A DNA stretch of 64,000 bases, from NCBI GenBank assembly GCA_947044405.1, contig CAMRHE010000355.1, positions 1,564,501-1,628,500 on the forward strand, written 5' to 3'. The position numbers and the translations under genes were made by a program. Each line of letters begins with the position of its first letter. The first letter of the stretch is position 1. Source of the stretch: Leptodactylus fallax (lineage: Eukaryota; Chordata; Amphibia; Anura; Leptodactylidae). The notes below the pieces were generated by a model. It did not search any database. It was given only the letters and a program-made list of their open reading frames with translations, and was not told where the DNA came from. This document shows positions 35,215 to 46,075 of this stretch, piece by piece.

Positions 35215-35552
35215 TAGGCTGTGTTCACACGGAGTTTTTTGGCAGCAGATTTTGACGCGGAATCCACCTCAAAATCCGCCTGAAAAAACTCCTCCCATTC
35301 ATTTCAATGGGAGTCAGTAGCGGTTTTTTTTCCGCTAGCGGAAAAAAAAATTAACATAACCTATCTTCCCGCGGATTCCGCCCGCGATGTCCGCGGCTCG
35401 AGCCACGCTCCTGATTAGGCCCATTCATCTGGGCTTAATCAGGAGCAGTTAGTCACGACGGAATGCTGATGCACGGCATCAGAATCCCGTCGCAGCTGAC
35501 CACGGCAAAAAGTCCGGGGGCGGAAAATTTTCCGCCGTGTGAACACAGCCTA
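35215..35552. mobile_element. GTTCACACGG-ended element, present only in copy A
   Basis: The ends TAGGCTGTGTTCACACGG and CCGTGTGAACACAGCCTA are perfect inverted repeats. Copy B of the host element has the neighbouring sequence joined without it, so B serves as an empty site. The interior includes two further hairpins (around CTCCTGATTAGGCCCA and GATGCACGGCATC). Confidence 0.8.
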
Positions 35553-36128
35553 AGGCCCCATGTAGCATTCCGCAGCAAAAAACAGCTGCGGGAAAAACCG
35601 CGGTGGTGACGCATCGCGGTTTTTCCTGCAGCATTTTGCACAGAAAGTTCACAGAGGTTTAATCTGCGGACTTTCTGCTTCAATCATATCTATAGGGAAA
35701 CCGCTGGCGTTTCCATAGGTATAATCGACATGCTGCGATTTCCAAAACTGCGACTGTTTTGGAAATCGCAGCGTGTCCGCTGCACATATTTTACTGCAGA
35801 GTCGGGATGGGATGGAGGCCCCATGTGGCGAAAACCCACATAAAAAAAACGTGGCATTCTAGCAAATCCCATCCACACATAGCGGAAAAATATGTGCAGC
35901 AGACGCACTGCGATTTCCAAAACCGTTGCAGTTTTGGAAATTGCAGCATGTCAATTATGGAAATGCTGGCGGTTTCCATATAGCTGTATTGAAAACAGAA
36001 AGTCCACAGAGGAAACCTCTGCAGACCTTCTGTGAAAAGCGCTGTGGGAAAAACCACAATGTTACCGCCATGGATTTTCCTGCAGCGCTTTTTTTGCTGC
36101 AGCCCGATACGTGGGGCCTTAGTCCTAA
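35551..36128. repeat. Inverted pair of family G sequences inside hAT copy A
   Basis: It begins TAAGGCCCCATGTAGC and ends ACGTGGGGCCTTAG. The internal GATTTCCAAAAC and GTTTTGGAAATCGCAG blocks occur in both orientations. The same compound is in copy B at 51003-51510, so it joined the hAT-like element before the two copies separated. Confidence 0.75.
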
Positions 36129-36284
36129 TAAAGCCCAAGTGCCACTTTAATTAAATTAATTGACCCCTCATATTATGCCCCTGATTCCCCTGACATAAAT
36201 ACTGCATCTCTAATGACCCGTTATATCAATGACCACCCCCTTATGTTCATAATGCCTCCTAATATAAATGATGCCCCCTAATGG

Positions 36285-36495
36285 CTCCTTATATAAATAA
36301 CCTCCCCCTTGTATTAATAATACCCCGTATTAACCCTTATATAAATAACCTTCCCCTTGTATTAATAATACCCTGTATTAACCCTTATATAAATAACCGC
36401 CCCCTTGTATTAATAATACCCTGTATTAACCCTTATATAAATAACCGCCCCCTTGTATTAATAATACCCCGTATTAACCCTTATATAAATGACGC
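36285..36495. repeat. 48-bp tandem array, about four units
   Basis: Units begin CCTTATATAAATAACC and carry CCCCCTTGTATTAATAATAC. The unit length is a multiple of three, which keeps a spurious 75-codon frame open. Copy B has only a single-unit equivalent near 50830. Confidence 0.85.
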
Positions 36496-36960
36496 CCAAT
36501 CGTCATAATGTCCCCTAATGAATCCTCCCTTTATAGTTATATTCCCCCCTCCTAACCACCCCTTCTACTATTAATATACCCACAAAAAAAAAGTCATACT
36601 CACCTGCGATGATGATGAATGGAGCCGCCGTCGCTTCCTCCCTGTCCACGTGCATGACGTCTGTGTCTGAGCGCGGGCGGTGCGATGTGACGTCATCACG
36701 CCGCCCGTGCTGAGAAGCAGAACACAGACGAGGTCTGCTTCTTGGCGTCTTGTAAACCGCAAGCCTGTATTGGCTTGCGGTTTACAAGTCAGTTAAGCAC
36801 CAGGAAGCATTGTAACTAGATCGGTGTCTGCAGACACCGATCTAGTTAGAAATAAAGTATGTATTAATGGCGGCCCCGGGGTGGGCCCCAAAAAGTCAGT
36901 GGGCCCGGGGCGGCCGCCCCCTCTGCCCCCCCCCCCGCTAGCTACGCCTCTGCTATGACT

Positions 36961-38176
36961 ATATTAAAAGAACACAGCCATGTGTGATATTACATCACAT
37001 AACCTCATCATTGATGGCCTCCAATGCTGAATCTTATCTTCTGGGCTTGTATAGTTGAGAATAAAATGCAAAGCCCTTTGCCAATAGCAATTGCATCACT
37101 TGACCTTTACTTATGAATATTGTTACATACTATTACCATACAGCCAAGGGTTTTATACATTAGAATGGAAAATTGGTGCACACAGTCTGTGATTTCATTT
37201 TTCATTGCTACTAGTGTTCTGCACATTTAAAAAACCTGGAATAACCCTTTTGACGGGTTTCATATGGTTGTTATATGGCAGCACTATAGCACTTTAGCCT
37301 TTCTTTTGTGCTGGGATCTATTCACATTTATAATGAAGAAAATACATAGGAGAACAGATCTCCTGAATTTAGTGTGAATGTGGCATAAATCTGCTCTTCA
37401 ATAAATTTACAATTACATTTTAAAGCTTAACTCCTTAAGTTTTATTTTTTTAGCTTATGTTGCTGTGCACTGTACTTGTTTACTTTCTACAAGATAATAA
37501 TTTGTGGTATGTTTCCAACAAATAACTCCATAAACAATGATTCTTTATATTAGGGTAATTATAGGATATACATCAAATAGGGCTGGCAGTTGTTAATCAA
37601 ATTAAATTGATTCACCATTTCGAAGTAACACAATTGTGATATTCTTCAGAATCATGAAACCCAGAGTGTGATCTATTCCATGTAGGCTTTCTCCTCCCAC
37701 CACAAGTTATGATCAACAGTTCCGTTACTGTAGTGAATAGTTGGCTGGTATAGAATATATCCAACTCCTCCTTGGCACCAGATCACTGAATCTTCTTTAA
37801 TTTCTATGAACAAAATCAAGAACATTGATATTAAAATCATAAGTTTTCCCATAAGTTTGAAAAAGACACCATTAAGTATGTTACTATGAATCAGATAGGA
37901 CTTGTAAGTTTCCACTAGTGCTATTTACCTGGTGTTCATTACACAGGATTTAGAAAACATGACTGATTTCTTCCATAAAATGTTATATTGAAGTAAATAA
38001 AGTTGTAATATTACACAAAACTGTGGACAGGTGTGGCACTTTTTTGTACTTCTGTACATCTCCCCTACATCCAACATGTGCTTATCTCTGTTCTAGTAAA
38101 CCACCCAAATCAATCTCCACAAAAGGTAAACCAAACTAAATTGCCTCTATTGTGCTGGGTTCCCTAATCCTGCTAT
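36961..38176. other. No gene called
   Basis: The minus-strand frame at 37673-37915 includes a stretch resembling a signal peptide, discussed in the findings. It lacks splice or homology support, so I do not call an exon. The remainder is AT-rich. Confidence 0.35.
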
Positions 38177-38515
38177 TTAGGCTAAGGCCCTAGGTAGCAG
38201 GCTGCGGCAAAAAGCGCTGCGGGAAAAACAGCGGAAGCAACACATCACGTTTTTTCCCACAGCACTTTTAACAAAGTCTGCAGAGGTTTCCTCTGCAGAC
38301 TTTCTGCTTCCATTATACCTATAGGGAAACCGCCGGCATTTCTGTAGGTATAACTGACATGCTGCAATTTTCAAAACCACAACGGTTTTGGAAATTGCAG
38401 CATGTCCTCTGTGCGTAATTTTCCACCATGTGTGGATGGGATTAACTAGAATCCCATCCACTTTGCAGGGAGTGTTTTTTGCACCACGTTTATACCACGT
38501 GGGGCCCTGGCCATA
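38177..38515 (+). repeat. Family G short repeat, full copy
   Basis: It begins TTAGGCTAAGGCCCTAGG and ends CACGTGGGGCCCTGGCC, with all internal blocks. The 132-residue minus-strand frame across it is a shadow. Confidence 0.75.
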
Positions 38516-39123
38516 AACAGATATGGATCCTTGGCTGGGATTTTGGTTTTCTTTTGTCTTTTCTTCCTCCATCATGGTAGCAGGTGGAATGGTGGGATAG
38601 AAGGTGTAGAAGTAATAGTTTGCCTTCCAGCTAACTTATTTTTACTGTTAAACCTGAATGAAGAAAAAAAGTGTGAAAAAAAAAAAAATAAAATCCGGTT
38701 AATTAATATTTGTGGCTGGTCAGGGCACCTGTCAAGTGGCTTGGGACCACTAAATACTCTTCATGCTATTATGCAGCTTGGGTTTAGCGTCCCAAACCTG
38801 TATAACTGGAATGTGTAGAAAATGAGGATAAAACTCACAGATGAGCCTGGCACATGCACATTGCGCCTGGTAAAGTGTAGGTCAGTAAACTGCTCATCAA
38901 CGTGCATGTCCTGCACACTGGTGCACTGTGAAGCAAAGTTTACTGACTGCAGCAATTACATGGGATTCTTGGTTACATCAGCAGCTCCAAAAACAGAGAT
39001 GGGAGTGGACTACCAAAGCGGTGATGCTGGAGCGTTGGTGATATGCACAGATGAACAAGGGATTTATTTTTACGCTATAACCCCCTGCCTTTCTCAGAAA
39101 ACTCCTTTAAGCATTCACTTATT
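38516..39123. other. No gene seen
   Basis: The 114-residue frame from 38822 has no domain. The words AAGTGTAGGTCAGTAAACTG and CAAAGTTTACTGACTGC suggest an old inverted repeat. Confidence 0.3.
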
Positions 39124-39458
39124 TAATCGAAAGACCAAAACAATAAAGCATGTAAAACTAGTATAAATAGACTTTGCAACCACATCCCGTCTACTTTTTC
39201 CTGGTCTGCACCTTATATCTGTGGAATAATTGGCACTCCCTCTCGGTCTGCATAGTGTTATTATTTACTGTATACTAACTGGTGCAGTTAGACAATAGTA
39301 CACTCACTATTATTTATAACTGTGACTTTGGAGTTGGTCTGTTTTGATGGTTGGAGCAATTGGCCCATAACATGTACTATCTTACCACTAGGGAGCCAAT
39401 TTTGTGTGAGTTTTCTGTCCACCATATAACACACACACAAACACACACACACCCACAC

Positions 39459-39513
<55 letters not shown>

Positions 39514-39706
39514 TGTATATATTCATGTGTTTATTAATAAAGATGTTTAGTATTACTTTTATACTTTCTGTGTGCTTTTGGTGTATGTATTATGTAATCG
39601 AAAGGCCAAAACACTTAAGCATGTGAAACTAGTATAAATAGACTTTGCAACCACATCCTGTCTACTTTTTCCTGGTCTGCACCTTATATCTTTGAAATAT
39701 TCGACA
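39124..39706. repeat. Direct repeats of about 112 bp, 471 bp apart, flanking (CA)n and (TA)n
   Basis: 39124-39237 and 39595-39706 share ACTAGTATAAATAGACTTTG, CAACCACATCC and TTTTTCCTGGTCTGCACC in the same order and orientation, with few differences. Between them are a CA-rich run (39428-39461) and a TA run (about 39462-39511). Confidence 0.8.
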
Positions 39707-39939
39707 CCCACACCACTTATTTAAAACTGAACAAGTAAATCTAGTTGTCAAATATTCTGCCTATGACAAGAGTGGCTATAGAAATAGCTTGGGAATGTGG
39801 AGTCACAGTGTGTCATCAAACATAATCTTTTGATAACACTGGATACAGTGGAATGTAGGCAAATAATTACCTGGTAACCAGGAAGGAATGTGTAAATCTC
39901 CAATGGCTCATTCTAACTATTTGTACATTAAGATTTGAC

Positions 39940-40360
39940 TTAAAGAGGACCTTTCACGTCCTCATGTATATGCGGTTTTACATACCGCTAGAAAGCTGAC
40001 AACGCGCTGAATTCAACGCACTGTCGGCTTTCCCGTTATGTGCCCCGGGGCTGGAGATATCTGTGGTCTTAGTTTCACCGTCCAACGTCAGAACGGCGTT
40101 CCTGAAGTCTATCTGGGCTGTGAGGAACGCCCTCTCTGACAATATTCATCCATAGCCCTGTACTGCCAGAGGGGGCGTTCCTTACAGCCCAGCGATGACA
40201 CTGAGCTGTGAGGAACGCCCCCCCCCCCCAGTACAGCGCTATGGAGGAATACAGTCAGGGAGGGCGTTCCTCACAGCCCAGCAAGAACATCAGGAACGCC
40301 CTTCTGACGTTGGACGGTGAAACTAAGACCACCGATAGCTCCAGCCCCGGGGCACATAAC
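39940..40360. mobile_element. TTAA foldback, second copy, right end lost
   Basis: It starts TTAAAGAGGACCTTTCAC and follows the 15300-15868 element through both arms up to CCCCGGGGCACATAAC. It then stops abruptly and unrelated sequence begins. About 90 bp of the right arm is missing. Confidence 0.85.
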
Positions 40361-40690
40361 AGGGCTGTATTTATGACTCGCGCCTTTTAAAAGGGGCAAA
40401 AAAGGCACAAATACACTCCAGTGCATGGGCAGCATAAAAGAGCCCTTCAGGTTAGAAAGCATTAAAAAGGGGCAATTGCACAATTATTTAACAATTGCAC
40501 CGTTTTGATCAAAAAAGGGGCAAAGTTCACATGGCCAAAAAAAGCGCATCTAAACTAACTAACATGTGCACATTTAACAAGGAGGTGTGCCGACATCATA
40601 AATAAGCACCACGGTGAAACTAGTCTAAAAAAAGCGCACTTATGAAAAGTATGGCCAAAAAGGGGCAGATGGTAAATAACCCTCAATAAC
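40361..40690. repeat. Unassigned repeat with many AAAAGGGGC words
   Basis: The repeated words AAAAGGGGCAA and AAAAAAGCGC, with ATTTATGACTCGCGCC at one side and GGTAAATAACCCTC at the other, suggest a short element. I cannot define its ends. Confidence 0.35.
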
Positions 40691-40950
40691 TGGAAATTTT
40701 TGGACTGCTCAATTTTTTTCATATAGCTGCATCATAATAAAAAAAATGCTTACAAAGATAGACATAGCCTTTAATTCAGTTAAGCCGTCATCGCTAAACA
40801 TGGTGTGTATATAGGGTTTCACACTATGCAACCACTCCTACTTCATCCATTACCATTCTACGCACAGTACCCTCCAGACTATTGTATGGCAGTATACTGT
40901 GTGTTACTGCACAATGTATTTAATTAGTTGTTACCTCCTGTAGTGCATTT

Positions 40951-41181
40951 TACGCTAGGTTCACACTAGCGTTGGAGTTTCCATTCTTTGGGTCTGCTTG
41001 GGAGCCTGAAAAACAGAAACCCAATCCGCTTAAAAAGCAGCAACCCATGGACCCCATAGACTATAACGGGGTCCACCGGGTTTCCGTCTGACAAAATGCG
41101 GAGAAAAGTCTTACTTTTTCAAGGGGAATGGGGGACGGAATCCCTGAACGGTCACCCAATACAGGTGTGACCATAGCCTTA
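40951..41181. mobile_element. GTTCACAC-ended short element
   Basis: The left end is TACGCTAGGTTCACACTAG and the right end is ACAGGTGTGACCATAGCC. The interior TGGACCCCATAGACTATAAC and GGGTTTCC match other copies. Confidence 0.6.
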
Positions 41182-41276
41182 GAGTTGAATTAAGTGGCTA
41201 TAACTAGCTTTAATGAAAGTTTATTGGCCACTTGTTATAAATATATTTATTTAAACATACTGTATGATGCAAAGGC

Positions 41277-41500
41277 TTAAAGTGAGTCTGTGACCAGAAT
41301 TCAGTATACCAACCCGGGCCCACAGATAGATAGGTTAGGGTTGTCTGAATCAAATGGCTTGTGACTCTGTTGCTGGGATATTTATGCTTTTTCAATATGC
41401 AAATGAGCTTTTGGAGCAACAAGGTTGTTGCCACTTACCTCTTTGGAGCAATTGTGGGGCTGGGTTGATATGCTGGGTTCTGGTGCCAGACTCTCTTTAA
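41277..41500. mobile_element. TTAA-bounded 224-bp element
   Basis: TTAAAGTGAGTCTGTGACCAG at the left is mirrored by TGGTGCCAGACTCTCTTTAA at the right. It carries no coding. Confidence 0.7.
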
Positions 41501-41821
41501 AGATTAATAATGTACTTTAATTTCAGCACTTGTGCTATAGAAGTTAAATAGTGGTTGTGCTAAAACACATCTACTTTGCATTGGGAGAGGGGTGCATGTG
41601 TAGTAGAAGCCAAAGGATGGGGACAATCTACTCATGGTTGCTTTATTTATGCGCACTAAATGGTAGGAGTTGGCATAAAGGCATGTATGTCTGGGTCAGG
41701 TAACCCCCCCCCCCAGGACATGAAGAGAAGCTGTACATGAGGGCAGTACAGGTAACCTTAGAAAGTAGCAGAATTCAAAATACAGGGTATATAAGTAATA
41801 TTTCCATATATTCATCATATG

Positions 41822-42068
41822 TTAAAGGGATTGTCCAAGAATTGTACAACTCATAGAGGAGGCCAGGGAAGGTGTAAAAATCATATTCACCTGTCCCCGC
41901 TGCCACAGTCCATTCAGGGGCGCGGTGCCTTCACTGCCAGTCCTGCATCGCACGTGACTACTGAGGCCAATCAGTGGCCTCAGCGGCCGTAAGAGGAGGC
42001 CCTGTAACATACTGTATATGATTGACATCACCAGGTCATTTCTAGCCACCACTGGACAATCCCTTTAA
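41822..42068. mobile_element. TTAA-bounded 247-bp element
   Basis: TTAAAGGGATTGTCCA at the left is matched by TGGACAATCCCTTTAA at the right, perfect inverted ends. The interior has CAATCAGTGGCCTCAGCGG. It is non-coding. Confidence 0.8.
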
Positions 42069-42595
42069 ATATATGTATAAAAAATCAGACAGCCCCTTTA
42101 AATCTAACTAATCTTGCTAAACATTTGGAGTCTCCTGGCCAGGACAGCCCAGCAGAAAATGAGTGAACGGGGCTGTGGAGAGTCAAAGGTAGTTTACTAG
42201 AGGACCAATAAAGGAGAGAAACAGTGGAGACCACAGTACTGGATTTCTGCTGAAGGCGGTAAAGGCAGAGTGGGTGCATGAAAAATTGTTAGACACTGCA
42301 TTGCTTGAAATTAATAATAAAAACAAAATCCCCATATAAACAGCTATTGTTATAATAATAATAATGGTCATATCTTGCCCAAGAAGGTGTGATCATTTTA
42401 TAAAGTAAATCCACCTACTTTTATATAATATATGAATATTGCAAAGGACAGGATAAAATGTACAAAATTCTCTACTTGATTTTGGGATTGAATCCACTAT
42501 AGTACATGGTTGTAAAAATGTGAAATGACAATAAACACTGCCCTCTTCAGGTATTTTGTAGCACTACAACAACAAGCTTTTATGAGCACGGTATT

Positions 42596-42720
42596 ATAAT
42601 AATAATAATAATAATAATAATAGTCCTTTAATAGTCCCACAATGGGGAAATTCAGTGTGTTACAGCAGCAAAGATAAGCAGATACAAATACAAATACAAC
42701 ATGTACATTATAGTTCTAAT
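42596..42720 (-). repeat. LINE 3' end with (ATA)n tail
   Basis: The run of ATA/ATT units is followed by GTCCTTTAATAGTCCCACAA and TGGGGAAATTC, the inverse of the LINE 3' end at 31880-31985. Confidence 0.6.
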
Positions 42721-43181
42721 CTATAACATAACAGACAACATAAACATGACAGACATATACAGTCATGAAAACAACAAAGCACAACCTCTTTGAATTCTAT
42801 GATTTTACATATTAGAACATCTGGTCCTTAAAAGGTCTTAGGTAAATGCAACCTCAGATCAAAACCACCACCTGACAAATACACAGTTTCATTATCCATG
42901 CAACACAAAATGTCACGTCTGAAAAACTAAATACATCTTTAGCAGTAATAACTACAAGTAATGTTTTTCTGTTTGACTTTATCAGTCTCTCACATCATTC
43001 TGGAGGAATTTTGGACACATTTTCTGCACAATGCTGCTTCGGTTTATTGAAGCAAAAAAAATGCTGCGGAAAAAGACGCAGAAATGCACGGCATTTTTTT
43101 CCGCAGCATTTTTCATTGCATTTTCTCAGTTTTCCTCTGCGGACATTCTGTCTCTAATATATATATATATCTATATATATA

Positions 43182-43960
43182 CAGGGGCGTAATTACCGGG
43201 GTAGCAGCAGTAGGCTGCCACAGGGCTCAGGACATTAAGGGGCCCAGAGTCCTGTGGCAGCCGCTACCGTGAACCCCACAAACACTGCTATCATTATACT
43301 CTGGGGCTTTTTCAGACCAGGGAGATGTAAGTAGCATTGTTTTTTATGTTTGTATGCTTCCCTGGGTCTCCGATCAATATACCCTGGGGTCTGAAAAGAC
43401 CCCAGAGTATAATAATCGTTCATGGGTGGTCCACTATGGGGCATAATACTGTGTGCAGGGGCCACTATGGGGCATAATACTGTGTGCAGGGAGCACTATG
43501 CTGCATAATACTGTGTGCAGTGGCCACTATGGGGCATAATACTGTGTGCAGGGACCACTATGCTGCATAATACTGTGTGCAGTGGCCACTATGGGGCATA
43601 ATACTGTATGCGGGGGGCCACTATGGGGCATAATACTGTGTGCAGGGGCCACTATGGGGCATAATACTGTGTGCGGGGCCACTATGGGGCATAATACTGT
43701 GTGCGGGGGCCACTATGGGGCATAATACTGTGTGCAGGGGCCACTATGGGGCATAATACTGTATGCAGGGGCCACTATGGGGCATAATACTGTGTTCAGG
43801 GGCCACTATGGGACATAATACTGTGTGTAGGGGCCACTATGGTGCATAATAGTGTGCGCAGGAATGCGGTTTGTGCAGGGGGGGGTTGGGGGCGGCGGTT
43901 CGGGGGGAGGGTGCCATGTCAAATGTTCGCCTTGGGGCCCAGCCATTCCTAGTTACGCCA

Positions 43961-43963
<3 letters not shown>
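43182..43963 (+). mobile_element. Non-autonomous hAT-like element with minisatellite core
   Basis: The ends are CAGGGGCGTAATTACC and CTAGTTACGCCACTG. The flanks TATATATA (43174-43181) and TGTATATA (43964-43971) form an 8-bp duplication with one mismatch, although the site is TA-rich so a chance match is possible. The interior holds a hairpin (43215-43268) and the 31-bp array at 43431-43855. There is no transposase. Confidence 0.78.
43431..43855. repeat. 31-bp minisatellite, about 13-14 units
   Basis: Units read CACTATGGGGCATAATACTG followed by TGTGCAGGGGC, with small variations. The same unit, more diverged and inverted, forms the array at 23465-23648, so it belongs to this hAT-like family. 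It is not a CRISPR array, since the repeats have no unique spacers. Confidence 0.92.
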
Positions 43964-44007
<44 letters not shown>

Positions 44008-44660
44008 TATATGGAAAATGCCAGTGTTTCCATAGGTATAATTGACAAGCTGTGATTTTTGAAAATGCGGGTGTTTTTGAAAACGCAGCTTTTCCGCTGC
44101 AGATTTTTTTTTTTCTGCGACATGTACATGGGATTAGCCAGCAGAATACCATCCACGTTGCAGGTACTATAAAACTCTTTTTTTTGGCAACATGGGGCCC
44201 CAGCCTTAAGGTCATTGCAACACCTTGATTCTTGTCATTCTGTTATAGATTTGCTGGTGTGCCTGGGATCATTGTCTTCTTGCATGACCCAGTTTTTGCC
44301 AAGGTTTAGCTGTTTGATAGATGGTTTCAAATATGACTCTTAGAATACTTTGGTATATAGAGGAAATCATAGTCAACTTGGTAACTGTATGGTGCTCAAG
44401 TCCTGTGGCTACAAAACAATCTCAAATCATCAGCCCTCCACCACCATGCTTGACAGTTGGTATGAGGTGTTTGTACTGATACTTGGTTTTTGTTAGTTTT
44501 TCTTACCAAATGTAACACTGTGCATTATGGCCAGACATCTCCACTTTGATCTTGTGTGTCCAAAAGACATTGTTCCAGAGGTCTTGTGGTTTGTTCAGAT
44601 GCAACTCTGCAAATTTAAGCAATGCTGCCATGTTTATTGCAGAAAAAGAGATGGACAACT

Positions 44661-45894
44661 GAGCTGCAAAGAAGCAATATTTCCAATGAATGTGACATCA
44701 CTCACCTGTGAAGAGAAAGGGGTTCCACTAGGAACAACTGATCAGCGTGGGTGTTGTGCGTTGGACACCTGCCAATCTTGATCTGGATGCTCATGTTCAC
44801 TGACAGTAGCAGTGATCTTGAAAATAGTGAGGAGTTTGTTACATTATCTACAAAATAGGAGAACTTTTCATTTTACAAAAAGCTTTATTTACATAAAAAA
44901 AACAGAGTAGATTCTGCATATTCTGGACAGTAGTTTTAATTTTGACAGTGGTGGATCATTTACAATAAGCTGGATACATGGTTATACAGTACACAGGTTT
45001 CTGCAGAATATATGATACTATGATTTTGTGGTAGGCAGTGTAGTACTAATACTGTATCTTAGAAGGGCACGCTCCTACAAGCTGGAAGGCAGAGATAAAT
45101 TAATATTTCAGAACTACATTAACATTTTAATTGATCCAGAGGAGATGTAGCTTTTCTAAACTGTCAGAGATTACTGCGCAAGCCAAATGAGAAAAAAAAA
45201 ATCACAGGCAAAAATAAACACAGGGTTACAATGTCAAGGGGATGGATTCATCAAATCTGCTGATACTGTCTTCCTATTAAGTGAAGCAACAGTTTTTGGC
45301 TGATAATTAAAGAGCAAAGCCCAAGATATACTTTTATTTCTAATACTGAAGCAGCAATAGTCTAGACAAACAATTGGTCTCAAGGCATTTTACAATCTAC
45401 GTTTGAGGAAAGAGATTGGCAAGAAAAGAGCAGGTTACTGTGACAGGAATGCAAAATAAGCTAAAGCAAGCAAATGATAGTACAATTAAGAAGAAAATAA
45501 CTAATAGTCAATCTGCGGAGACCAGGAAAGGGATACATTTCTGTGCATTCCACAAATAGGCTTCACAGATGATGCCTGTGTGTCAACCTTTTGGGCCACA
45601 CAATTTACTTGTATTTATTTTTTTCTTTACATTCTCTTATTTTTGCTTTGTTGACAATGTCACAATTTGAGGTCTTGTTTATTGATGGGTTGCTGAGTTA
45701 CAGATTTTTAGGTTATCATTTTAGAGTAAAACAAATATGTATATGCTTATTACTTTTTAGGATTTTTAATGAAAGCCCACTGTCAGGAACAAGTACAGGA
45801 TGTGATGATGTAGGAAGGGGTTAAACTAGAAAGGCTTACAACAATAAATGTGCAATAAGGAATCACTAAGGCACAGCAGGACCTGAATGTGAGT
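44661..45894. other. No gene seen
   Basis: I find no recognisable coding, RNA or repeat feature. The 77-residue frame at 45591-45824 is hydrophobic and AT-driven. Confidence 0.4.
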
Positions 45895-46075
45895 TATGCT
45901 AGGTTCACATCTGTGCCTGGGTTTCTGGGTAAACCTAACTTGCTTAAAAAAGCAGTTACCGAGGGAAACACGCGGACCCCATAGACTATAATAGGGTCTG
46001 CCGGGTTTCCGCCCAAAAAAATGTGAGAAAAATCTCTCTGCATTTTTTAAGCAGGTTAGGGGACAGAGAATCCTC
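45895..46075. repeat. GTTCACA-ended element, left part
   Basis: TGCTAGGTTCACATCTGTGC begins a copy with the GGACCCCATAGACTATAAT block and GGGTTTCC. The right terminus is not visible. Confidence 0.5.

Larger units (their letters stand above)
34366..36952. mobile_element. Composite non-autonomous hAT-like element, copy A
   Basis: The ends are CAGAGGTGTAGCTAG and CTAGCTACGCCTCTG, inverted. CTATGACT flanks both sides (34358-34365 and 36953-36960), a perfect 8-bp duplication as expected for hAT transposition. The body of 2587 bp has no transposase. It matches copy B (50374-52244) in reverse orientation along most of its length. It contains a GTTCACACGG element (35215-35552), an inverted pair of family G sequences (35551-36128), a 48-bp tandem array (36285-36495) and subterminal hairpins (36749-36788 and 36814-36847). 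Transposase would have to come from elsewhere. Confidence 0.9.
43030..44210 (+). repeat. Family G short repeat, interrupted by a hAT-like element
   Basis: The left part (43030-43173) contains GCATTTTTTTCCGCAGC and CAGTTTTCCTCTGCGGAC. The right part (about 43997-44210) resumes at GTGTTTCCATAGGTATAATT and ends CATGGGGCCCCAGCC. At the join, the family's TATACCTATA block has become a TA/CA microsatellite that received the insertion. Confidence 0.8.
42760..44660 (-). pseudogene. Tc1-like element split by nested insertions
   Basis: A terminal repeat beginning CAGTCATGAAAACAACAAAG follows a TA at 42758-42759. Minus-strand transposase sequence runs to about 43029 (GGAGGAATTTTGGACACATT). It resumes at about 44211 with GGTCATTGCAACACCTTGAT and continues to about 44660. 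PTVKHGGGG can be read on the minus strand near 44455. I recognise the wording as a common fish and frog Tc1 family. The gap is filled by a family G repeat, which is itself interrupted. The far terminal repeat is missing and stops are present, so the element is dead. Confidence 0.75.

Noticed and set aside
36281..36508. 75-residue frame with repeated PYINN units
   Set aside because: The repeat comes from a 48-bp DNA tandem array in a hAT-like element; it is not a repeat protein.
38822..39166. 114-residue plus-strand frame with several Cys
   Set aside because: It has no recognisable fold, no supporting context and runs into a direct-repeat region.
39351..39626. 91-residue frame with alternating Ile and Tyr
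   Set aside because: It is a translation of the TA microsatellite.
43431..43855. Regular 31-bp repeats that could suggest a CRISPR array
   Set aside because: The repeats are head to tail with no unique spacers, and they lie inside a hAT-like element of a eukaryotic genome.
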